46,158 nt of DNA from Lachnospiraceae bacterium. GTDB lineage: Bacteria > Bacillota > Clostridia > Lachnospirales > Lachnospiraceae. The notes below the pieces were generated by a model. The model saw only the letters and a program-made list of their open reading frames with translations, was not told the origin of the DNA and made no database searches. The stretch spans positions 1-46,158 of the forward strand of contig JAFOVD010000029.1 in assembly GCA_017392525.1 (NCBI GenBank). Reading direction: 5' to 3'. Both the position numbers and the translations under genes were made by a program. Positions 1 through 6,987 of this stretch are shown piece by piece. Each line of letters begins with the position of its first letter. Within the stretch, counting starts at the first letter, position 1.

Positions 1-1
1 T

Positions 2-172
2 GTGGCATTGAATCAGAAAATGGGACTTCGAATGATTATGACATTAATTCCTATGGCAGGTTTATTCTTTGCAATCGTCTGGTTCAGAAGAAAATACATT
101 CTGACAGATGAAAAGGTTGACGAGATTGCAAAGCTTGTACATGGTGATTCTGTAGTTGCTGAAGCAGAGTAA
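2..172 (+). CDS. C-terminal end of a GPH-family sugar:cation symporter (partial)
   Basis: The open frame enters from the left edge and ends at TAA 170-172, giving about 56 residues. It contains a hydrophobic segment (MTLIPMAGLFFAIVWF) followed by RRKYILTDEKVDEIAKL and a short acidic tail. A last transmembrane helix, a basic stop-transfer and a 'LTDEKV.EI' tail is typical of the glycoside-pentoside-hexuronide (MelB/XynB-type) transporters. The alpha-galactosidase starts 43 bases downstream, which fits uptake of an alpha-galactoside by this protein and hydrolysis by its neighbour. Only the tail is visible, so the family call is an inference supported by context. Confidence 0.6.
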   Translation: MALNQKMGLRMIMTLIPMAGLFFAIVWFRRKYILTDEKVDEIAKLVHGDSVVAEAE

Positions 173-215
173 GAATAAGATATGTCAGACATGACATATG
201 TAGGAGGAAATAATT

Positions 216-2570
216 ATGATACAGAGAATTATGCATGAAGAGAATGGCACGGCGTTTATACTGGAAACGAACCGCACAACCTATGCATTTCGCGTGATGC
301 CGACAGGACAACTGGAACATCTGTATTATGGACGAAAGATTCGTATAGATGACATTTCTTCTTTGATAGAGAAACATGCATTTGCACCGGGAAATACAAT
401 TATCTATGATGAGAATCATCCGGAATTTTCACTGGAGGATATCTGTTTGGAAACATCTGCCAGAGGCAAAGGAGATATTCGTGAACCGATGGTAGAAGTC
501 AAGGCTTCAGATGGCAATACTTCTTTGGATTTTGCTTATGTTAATTCTGAGATTACAAGGGGCAAGGAAGAGTTTTTGACTCTTCCCGGCTCCTATGATG
601 ATAATAACGAAGTGGATCATTTGACTGTGGAGCTTTGTGACAAGAATGCTGGATATCTGTTGGAACTTCATTATTATGTATATGATACAGAAGATGTTAT
701 CACTCGAAGCGCAAGATTTGTCAATTTAAGTCCGGAGACAGTTTCACTTGAACGCATGCTGTCACTGCAGTTGGATATTAATGAGTCTGATTTTGTTGTC
801 ACCACATTTCATGGTGGATGGGCAAAGGAGATGAATAAGCATAAGGTAAAACTTACAGCAGGACGCTTTGTCAACGACACCACAGTAGGATATTCCAGCT
901 CCAGAAGCAATCCGCTTTTCATCATCGGTAGAGAAACTACAACAGAGGATATGGGCGAATGTATCGGCTTTAATCTGATTTACAGTGGCAATCACTATGA
1001 ATGTGCAGAAGTGAATGCATTTCATAAGACTCGTATCGTAACAGGTATCAATCCGGAGACTTTCTCCTATCAGCTGGAGCCGGGAGAAGAATTCGAGGCT
1101 CCGGAAGCGATTATGACCTTTTCTAAAGATGGATACAATGGCATGAGCCAGAATATGCATGAATTTGTTAGAAAGCATATTATCAGAGGATATTGGAGAG
1201 ATCGTGTTCGACCGGTTCTTCTGAACAGTTGGGAAGCTTCGTATTTCAACATCAATGAGAGCAATCTCCTGAAACTTGCCAAAGCCGGCAAAGAAGTTGG
1301 TATCGAGCTGTTTGTAATGGATGATGGCTGGTTTGGCGAGAGAAATGATGACAAGCATGCGCTTGGCGATTGGGATGTTAATACCAAGAAATTGCCAAAT
1401 GGTCTTAATGGACTTGCAGAAAAGGTGAATAAGCTTGGGCTGGATTTTGGTATCTGGGTTGAACCGGAGATGGTGAATGTAGATTCGGATTTATACAGAG
1501 AGCATCCGGATTGGGCAATTGATGTTCCGGGATGTGATCATTCAGAGGGACGTAATCAGAGAATCCTGGATTTTGCAAATCCTGATGTGGTGGAATATAT
1601 GACGAATAAGATGGAGAAAGTGTTCTCCAGCGCAAATATCTCTTATGTGAAGTGGGATATGAATCGTATTTATTCGGATTATTATTCTCATTATCTTCCA
1701 AAAGAGCGCCAGGGTGAATGTAACCACCGTTATATGATAGGTCTCTATAGGATGATGCGTTATCTTACACAGAAATTCCCGAAAATTTTATTTGAAGGTT
1801 GCGCCTCCGGAGGCAATCGTTTTGACCTTGGTATTTTGTGCTATTTCCCTCAGATTTGGGGTTCCGATAATACAGATGCAGTCTGCAGACTTGCGATTAT
1901 GGATGGCTACAGTTATGGTTATCCGATGAACGCTGTGGGTGCCCATGTCTCTTCTTGTCCGAATCATCAGACACTTCGGGTTACGCCTTTGGAATCCAGA
2001 TTCAATGTGGCATCTTTTGGTTCACTGGGATATGAATGTAATCTCTGTGACGCCAAGAAGGAAGAACTGGATGAAATCCGGGAAGAGATTGAATTGTATA
2101 AGAAGTTTAGAAAGACAATGCAGTTGGGCCGATTCTATCGTAGAAGATCAGGAAATGTTTACGAATGGACAGTTGTGTCAGAGGATCAGTCCGAGGCAGT
2201 TGGTATGGTGATGCAGAAGGAAGTAAAACCGGGTGAAATGTATCAGGATTATCATGCCATCGGATTGAAGGAAGATGCAAAGTATCATTTCTATGGAAGA
2301 GAGATGAAGTACAATATTAAGAATTTTGGAGATTTGATTAATACTGTTTCTCCAATTCATGTAAAGCAGGATTCGGCTCTACATAATCTGATTGCAAAGC
2401 TTAAGAAGATGGATGGAGAATCCGAGGATTATGTGGCTTATGGAGATTCTATGATGTATGCCGGAATTCGATTGAAGCAAAGCTTTGTTGGAACCGGATA
2501 CAATGAAGAGGTTCGGTATTTCCCTGATTATGGTTCAAGACTGTATTTCATGGAAGAAATAAAAGAATAG
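216..2570 (+). CDS. aga: alpha-galactosidase, glycoside hydrolase family 36
   Basis: Hydrolyses terminal alpha-1,6-galactosyl residues of melibiose, raffinose and similar sugars by a retaining mechanism. The 784-residue protein has the GH36 layout: an N-terminal beta-sandwich (about 1-330), a central (beta/alpha)8 barrel and a C-terminal beta domain. The nucleophile motif YVKWDMNR places Asp481, and WGSDNTD places the acid/base Asp551. Upstream barrel motifs ELFVMDDGWFG and GIWVEPEMV are also present. There is no signal peptide, so the enzyme should be cytoplasmic, acting on sugar imported by the symporter just upstream. An AGGAGG at 202-207 sits correctly for ATG 216. It is probably co-transcribed with the symporter and ends at the hairpin near 2600. 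Confidence 0.95.
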   Translation: MIQRIMHEENGTAFILETNRTTYAFRVMPTGQLEHLYYGRKIRIDDISSLIEKHAFAPGNTIIYDENHPEFSLEDICLETSARGKGDIREPMVEVKASDGNTSLDFAYVNSEITRGKEEFLTLPGSYDDNNEVDHLTVELCDKNAGYLLELHYYVYDTEDVITRSARFVNLSPETVSLERMLSLQLDINESDFVVTTFHGGWAKEMNKHKVKLTAGRFVNDTTVGYSSSRSNPLFIIGRETTTEDMGECIGFNLIYSGNHYECAEVNAFHKTRIVTGINPETFSYQLEPGEEFEAPEAIMTFSKDGYNGMSQNMHEFVRKHIIRGYWRDRVRPVLLNSWEASYFNINESNLLKLAKAGKEVGIELFVMDDGWFGERNDDKHALGDWDVNTKKLPNGLNGLAEKVNKLGLDFGIWVEPEMVNVDSDLYREHPDWAIDVPGCDHSEGRNQRILDFANPDVVEYMTNKMEKVFSSANISYVKWDMNRIYSDYYSHYLPKERQGECNHRYMIGLYRMMRYLTQKFPKILFEGCASGGNRFDLGILCYFPQIWGSDNTDAVCRLAIMDGYSYGYPMNAVGAHVSSCPNHQTLRVTPLESRFNVASFGSLGYECNLCDAKKEELDEIREEIELYKKFRKTMQLGRFYRRRSGNVYEWTVVSEDQSEAVGMVMQKEVKPGEMYQDYHAIGLKEDAKYHFYGREMKYNIKNFGDLINTVSPIHVKQDSALHNLIAKLKKMDGESEDYVAYGDSMMYAGIRLKQSFVGTGYNEEVRYFPDYGSRLYFMEEIKE

Positions 2571-2590
2571 AAGTAAAATAGCAGAAATGA

Positions 2591-2627
2591 AAAGAGATTT
2601 CCCGTTGATTTTGGGAAATCTCTTTTT
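2591..2627. terminator. Rho-independent terminator shared by converging genes
   Basis: A 13-bp inverted repeat (AAAGAGATTTCCC and GGGAAATCTCTTT) with a nine-base loop is followed by a T run on the plus strand, so it should end the alpha-galactosidase transcript. The same stem lies right after the stop of the leftward ClC gene and may work in that direction too, although the T run is weaker there. Confidence 0.8.
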
Positions 2628-2629
2628 TA

Positions 2630-3907
2630 TTATTCCGTATCTTTGTTAATGTAATTGCTTTTATATTTAGAATATACAATTTTTTGAGAACTGTATAGAC
2701 CATAGTATCCTGACATCATATAGCTAAGAGCTACAGAAAGCAGGAAGAATGGCATGCCGTCCATACCGAATACCTCCAGACAAATCAAAAGAGAGGTGAT
2801 TGGACAGTTAGTAACTCCGCAGAATACTGCGCCCATACCGCAGGCTGTGCAGATGGCAGGGTCAAGACCGAGAAGCGGTCCGAAAAATCCACCAAATGTT
2901 GCCCCGATAACAAAAGTAGGGACGATTTCGCCACCCTTATAACCGGCTGCAAGGCAGAGGGAAGTGAAGATTATCTTAAGAAGGAAATCATCCCACTTGG
3001 CCGTGCCGTTAAAACTATGCTGAATCAGATTGATACTGACTCCGTTATAGGCATTTCGTCCGATTAAGAAACTGAGAACCATTACAGTTGTTCCACCAAC
3101 GAGAGCGCGAATGTAAGGGTTCTTAAGGTGTTTTTGAGCTGAACCCTCTGTCTTGTGAAGGGAAACACAGAACAGAATACTGACAAATCCGCACAGGATA
3201 GCAAGAATGCTGATCTGTACAGCAGAAGTCAGATTAAATGCCGGTATTTTACTGATGTCATAGTGTAGCAGCGAAAGTCCGAATACGTGCTTTGCAATGG
3301 CGTGGGCAGTAAAACTTGCGATAACACATGGAACCAGGGCGGCATAATGCATGATGCCTACGCTTACGACTTCCATGGAGAATATGGAAGCAGCCATTGG
3401 GGTACCGAACACTGCTGAAAATGCAGCAGACATTCCGCACATAATGACGGTGTGCTTATCTCTGGTTTCCAGATGGAACAGTCGACCTACAGCATTGCCG
3501 ATGCTACCACCCATCTGAAGAGCAGCACCTTCTCTACCGACGGAAGCACCGCAGAGATGAGAGAATATTGATGTAAAGAATATCATCGGTGTCATCCGAA
3601 GTGGTATTTCTTCATCAGAGTGAATTGCCGCCAGAATCAGATTGGTTCCGGCGAAGGATGCTGTGTGATTTTTCTTACGGAAAATGTGGTAGCAGAACTG
3701 GATTAAAACTGCACCGACAGGTAACAAAAACAGCAGTTGCCAGTGATGCGTACGAAGTGAAGTCACATAGGATACACCCAGACTGAATAGAGAGCCGATG
3801 ACTCCGAGAATCAATCCGACTATGATGGCGAATATGATGTATTTTACTGTTGCAATGAATCTGGATTTATCGTGTTCTAAACGATGAAGTATAGTTTCTT
3901 TGTTCAT
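2630..3907 (-). CDS. ClC-family anion channel/antiporter, possibly of the fluoride-exporting branch
   Basis: A 425-residue polytopic membrane protein with about ten hydrophobic segments. The ClC signature GREGAALQMGG places the gating glutamate at Glu126, and GATFGGFFGPLLG matches the later conserved loop. The canonical GSGIP filter loop of chloride transporters is not visible; the equivalent region reads GTNLILAAI, and the stretch PLRMTPMIFF...HLCGASVGREG resembles CLC-F fluoride/proton antiporters. This assignment is inferred from remembered family features. I saw no fluoride riboswitch in the 5' region. The start has GAGGGA upstream (reading leftward). It is monocistronic and converges on the alpha-galactosidase gene. 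Confidence 0.8.
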   Translation of the reverse strand: MNKETILHRLEHDKSRFIATVKYIIFAIIVGLILGVIGSLFSLGVSYVTSLRTHHWQLLFLLPVGAVLIQFCYHIFRKKNHTASFAGTNLILAAIHSDEEIPLRMTPMIFFTSIFSHLCGASVGREGAALQMGGSIGNAVGRLFHLETRDKHTVIMCGMSAAFSAVFGTPMAASIFSMEVVSVGIMHYAALVPCVIASFTAHAIAKHVFGLSLLHYDISKIPAFNLTSAVQISILAILCGFVSILFCVSLHKTEGSAQKHLKNPYIRALVGGTTVMVLSFLIGRNAYNGVSINLIQHSFNGTAKWDDFLLKIIFTSLCLAAGYKGGEIVPTFVIGATFGGFFGPLLGLDPAICTACGMGAVFCGVTNCPITSLLICLEVFGMDGMPFFLLSVALSYMMSGYYGLYSSQKIVYSKYKSNYINKDTE

Positions 3908-4001
3908 AGTTCCCTCATTAAAATAGATCTTTTTTTTCGTATGACAATCGTATCATTTCATATAGATAAATTCAAATAAAACGTGAATCTTGTAGGCTTC
4001 A

Positions 4002-4010
4002 TGTTATAAT
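4002..4010 (+). promoter_or_regulatory. Extended -10 promoter for the GGDEF gene
   Basis: TGTTATAAT is a perfect extended -10 (TG-N-TATAAT) about 30 bases before the GGDEF start. No good -35 is seen, which is usual for extended -10 promoters. Confidence 0.5.
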
Positions 4011-4041
4011 GGTATTAGGTTTTTTTGTTTGAGGTATGGAA

Positions 4042-5154
4042 ATGAATTTTTTTAAGAGTCAGAAAAAAGGCTACAACGAGTATTGTGGCTATATTAAGAA
4101 TAACAAAGAGAGTGTTACGGAGAGAAATCAGAAGGTTCTGGTCACCATGAGTATGCTCTACACCGGAGTGTTGTTCTTTTATACATTGATTGTTCCAATC
4201 TATTTTGCCGATTGGAATGTGACGGGTATCTATCAGTCTTTTTTGCTGGTGCAGGTACTTGCCATGCTTTATGTAATTTTTCGATTTGGAAAGAGGCTCC
4301 GCAGTGCAGTAGAGGTAAATGTTTCCTGTCTGGTATTTCAGATTTACATTATGATTTTTGTGATAACCGTCAGCATTATGCCTGTGGAAAAGGACCAGCC
4401 GGCGATGTATTTTGCACCTATCGCTGCGGCGTTAAGCATTATTTTTACCTATCCTCTGGTAGGGATTATATTGGCAAATCTTCTGGAGATAATTGTACTG
4501 GATGTACTTAGTTTTTTACTGAAGACAAAAGAAGTTTTCTATGTTAATTTCTTTGCTTCAATCTTGATTTTTTTGATTATTATTTATATTACCTATGTGA
4601 TTTACGGCAGTCGAATCAGAGAATATAAGATTAGGCAGAGAATAGAGAAGATGAGTGAGATGGATATGTTAACATCCATCTATAACCGTGCAGCTACGGA
4701 ACTTATTTGCCAGGAATATATTCGAAGACATGCTGAGGATGGATTTGCAGTTGCTATGATTGATCTTGATAACTTTAAGCAGGTCAATGATACTCTGGGA
4801 CATCCTGTGGGAGATAAACTGCTCAAGGATGTTGCTGTGATTCTCAAGGAAGCTGCAGGAAGTCAAAATATCGTGGGACGCATTGGCGGCGATGAGTTTT
4901 TAATTTTCTTTAAACGTGGCAATGACAGGGATACCATTGAGGCTGCATTGAAGCAGATTCTTCAGAAGATTCGGATTATTGAATTTCCAGGAAGCAGGGT
5001 GAAGGTTACGGCATCCATTGGGGTTTGTCTTGTGAATAAAGGTGAACATTTGAATTACGAAACATTGTTCAGCCGCGCAGACCAGTCATTATATAAAATC
5101 AAATGGACAACAAAGGATAATTATTCTTTTTATCAGGAGGAGAGACATGAATAA
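4042..5154 (+). CDS. Membrane-bound diguanylate cyclase (GGDEF protein)
   Basis: Predicted to make cyclic di-GMP from two GTP at the membrane. Residues 1 to about 195 hold roughly six hydrophobic segments forming an unclassified membrane sensor; the GGDEF domain follows from about 210. It has the Mg/GTP site (MIDLDNFKQVNDTLGH) and an intact RIGGDEFLIF loop at residues 282-286, so it should be active. The product-inhibition RxxD motif before GGDEF is absent. The GAGG at 4031-4034 is well spaced for ATG 4042 but only one base from ATG 4036, so the later start is preferred. The stop overlaps the purine nucleoside phosphorylase start by eight bases, implying translational coupling. Confidence 0.85.
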   Translation: MNFFKSQKKGYNEYCGYIKNNKESVTERNQKVLVTMSMLYTGVLFFYTLIVPIYFADWNVTGIYQSFLLVQVLAMLYVIFRFGKRLRSAVEVNVSCLVFQIYIMIFVITVSIMPVEKDQPAMYFAPIAAALSIIFTYPLVGIILANLLEIIVLDVLSFLLKTKEVFYVNFFASILIFLIIIYITYVIYGSRIREYKIRQRIEKMSEMDMLTSIYNRAATELICQEYIRRHAEDGFAVAMIDLDNFKQVNDTLGHPVGDKLLKDVAVILKEAAGSQNIVGRIGGDEFLIFFKRGNDRDTIEAALKQILQKIRIIEFPGSRVKVTASIGVCLVNKGEHLNYETLFSRADQSLYKIKWTTKDNYSFYQEERHE

Positions 5155-5977
5155 AGTATACGAGAAATTAATGGGATGCTTTGAAAGCGTGAAGGATAAC
5201 ATTCCTTTTGAACCTAAGGTCGCATTGGTACTTGGCTCAGGACTTGGCGATTATGCTGAAAAAGTTGGGATTGAGGGTACAATCGAATATAGAGACATAG
5301 AGGGATTTCCGGTTTCAACTGCTCCGGGTCACAAAGGAAGATTTGTATTCTTTCATATTGGAGATGTTCCGGTTGTGGCTATGCAGGGGCGTATTCATTA
5401 TTATGAAGGATATGATATGACAGATGTAGTGCTTCCGATTCGATTAATGAAGCTTATGGGAGCAGAAATCTTATTTATAACCAATGCTTCCGGCGGTATT
5501 CAGCAGGGGCTTAAAGCAGGAGATTTGATGTTAATTAAAGATCAAATCAGCTTCTTTGTTCCATCCCCGCTTCGTGGTGAAAATATTGATGAGCTGGGAG
5601 TTCGTTTCCCGGATATGTCTCAGATTTACGATGCCGATTTATCTCGAATTATTAAAAAGACAGCCATTGAACTTGGCATAGATCTAAAAGAGGGCGTTTA
5701 TCTCCAGACAACCGGACCGAATTATGAGACCCCTGCGGAGATTGCATTTGCCAGAACTATGGGGGCAGATGTGGTCGGCATGAGCACGGCTTGTGAAGCT
5801 ATTGCAGCAAATCATATGGGCATGAGAATTGTCGGTGTTGCATCCGTATCCAATCTGGCATCCGGTATTTCGGCATATCCTCTTTCAGAGGAAGAGGTGA
5901 TTGCGGCCGGCAAGATGGTTGAGAAGTCGTTTAGCGCACTGGTAACAGAGACAATAAAGAGGTTTGCTGAGGAATAA
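5147..5977 (+). CDS. punA: Purine nucleoside phosphorylase (trimeric, inosine/guanosine type)
   Basis: Cleaves inosine, guanosine and their deoxy forms with phosphate to free base and (deoxy)ribose-1-phosphate in purine salvage. The 276-residue length matches the trimeric class. Motifs in order: the phosphate-binding loop GSGLGDYAE, TAPGHKGRF, the substrate segment IHYYEGY, FITNASGGIQ, and GPNYETPAEIAFARTMGADVVGMS near the purine site. AGGAGG at 5135-5140 supports ATG 5147, inside the end of the GGDEF gene. The MBL-fold gene follows four bases after the stop, so the three genes look like one transcript. Confidence 0.93.
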   Translation: MNKVYEKLMGCFESVKDNIPFEPKVALVLGSGLGDYAEKVGIEGTIEYRDIEGFPVSTAPGHKGRFVFFHIGDVPVVAMQGRIHYYEGYDMTDVVLPIRLMKLMGAEILFITNASGGIQQGLKAGDLMLIKDQISFFVPSPLRGENIDELGVRFPDMSQIYDADLSRIIKKTAIELGIDLKEGVYLQTTGPNYETPAEIAFARTMGADVVGMSTACEAIAANHMGMRIVGVASVSNLASGISAYPLSEEEVIAAGKMVEKSFSALVTETIKRFAEE

Positions 5978-5981
5978 TAAG

Positions 5982-6734
5982 ATGAGAGTAACATTTATTC
6001 AGCATAGTTGCTTTCTGGTGGAACTAAAGCAGCACGTGTTGTTGTTTGATTATTTCCCGGCAGGTGATTACAACGGGATATCTTTTGGCGGTAAATTGCC
6101 AAAGATTGATCCTTCCAAGAGGTTATATGTATTTGCAAGTCATAGCCACGGTGATCATTTCCGATTGGACGTATTGAAGTGGATTGACGAATGGCCGGAT
6201 ATACAGTATGTCCTGTCCAAGGATTGCAAGCGTTCCGGAGGTAATCTGGAGAAGAATGGAATCAATCCCGAAGTCAGAAATCATATTCTATATGTAACTC
6301 CACTTCACACATATCGATTGGACGATCTGGTGATAAAGACGCTTCGTTCGACAGATGCAGGAGTGGCATTTTATATAGAGGTCGAGGATAAACATATATA
6401 TCATGCCGGTGATTTAAATTGGTGGAGCACCGGAAATGAGCACGATATTAATGCCAATGTTATTGGCGCAGCCTACCGTAGAGAGCTGGCGAGGATTGCT
6501 GATAACCATATTGATATTGCTTTTGTCGTGCTGGATGGTCGCCTGGGCAATGCTTCGGCGCTTGGGATGAAATATTTCCTGGAACATATGGATGCGGATG
6601 TTGTATTTCCTATGCATATGTGGAGGGAATATGAGTGGATTAATAAATTGAAGAGAATACCGGAACTGTCCAGATTACAGGATAAGGTGGTGGATATTGA
6701 CCGGGAAAATATTATCTTCAATTTAGAAGATTGA
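5982..6734 (+). CDS. Metallo-beta-lactamase-fold hydrolase
   Basis: A 250-residue protein of the MBL superfamily. The metal-binding motif reads SHSHGDH (His54, His56, Asp58, His59), followed by HAGDLNWW and a late HMW, which supply the remaining ligands. The early QHSCFLVEL strand resembles the UlaG-like/YtkL group of small MBL-fold hydrolases. The substrate cannot be deduced. A TTG at 5964 would extend the frame, but GAGG at 5969-5972 is correctly spaced for ATG 5982. It is the third gene of the GGDEF-punA unit. The promoter of the next gene overlaps its stop codon. Confidence 0.75.
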   Translation: MRVTFIQHSCFLVELKQHVLLFDYFPAGDYNGISFGGKLPKIDPSKRLYVFASHSHGDHFRLDVLKWIDEWPDIQYVLSKDCKRSGGNLEKNGINPEVRNHILYVTPLHTYRLDDLVIKTLRSTDAGVAFYIEVEDKHIYHAGDLNWWSTGNEHDINANVIGAAYRRELARIADNHIDIAFVVLDGRLGNASALGMKYFLEHMDADVVFPMHMWREYEWINKLKRIPELSRLQDKVVDIDRENIIFNLED

Positions 6735-6759
6735 AAATCCACAATACATTGGATATAAT
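6731..6759 (+). promoter_or_regulatory. Sigma-A promoter for the small membrane protein and alaS
   Basis: TTGAAA (6731-6736), a 17-base spacer and a perfect TATAAT (6754-6759). The -35 overlaps the stop codon of the MBL-fold gene. It should drive the 52-residue gene and alaS together. Confidence 0.75.
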
Positions 6760-6803
6760 GGTAACGTTAAAAACATGTATGTATGCACAAAGGAGGAAAC
6801 CAT

Positions 6804-6962
6804 ATGGCTATTCTTTCAAGTTTTTTACAGTATGTAATCATTTTGATTATCTTAGCTTGTGTTGGAGTTTTAGGTGGCTTTTTAGGAAGTCGTATCCGTA
6901 AGAATAAGGATGCTAAGCTTGCAACCGACGCTACTGCTACAAAGGATGTGCACAAAGAATAA
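6804..6962 (+). CDS. Small single-pass membrane protein upstream of alaS
   Basis: A 52-residue frame with a strong AGGAGG at 6791-6796. The protein starts MAILSSFLQYVIILIILACVG, continues through a Gly-rich end of the helix (VLGGFLGSRIRKNKD), and finishes with a polar lysine/threonine-rich tail. This predicts one transmembrane helix with a basic cytoplasmic flank. I do not recognise the family. It sits between a good promoter and alaS, 25 bases upstream of the alaS start, so the two are almost certainly co-transcribed. The dedicated ribosome binding site and clean hydrophobic helix argue for a real gene. Confidence 0.75.
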   Translation: MAILSSFLQYVIILIILACVGVLGGFLGSRIRKNKDAKLATDATATKDVHKE

Positions 6963-6987
6963 TAGTTGATCGGAGGAAACATTTACC

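Noticed and set aside
3908-4035. Fluoride riboswitch upstream of the ClC gene
   Set aside because: The conserved GG-rich 5' part of that riboswitch is not present on the minus strand here.
5964-5981. Upstream TTG start for the MBL-fold gene
   Set aside because: GAGG at 5969-5972 is placed for ATG 5982, and the longer N-terminus lies inside the punA end with no ribosome binding site of its own.
6735-6987. T-box leader before alaS
   Set aside because: The interval is taken up by a promoter and the 52-residue gene. No T-box bulge sequence or terminator/antiterminator pair was seen.
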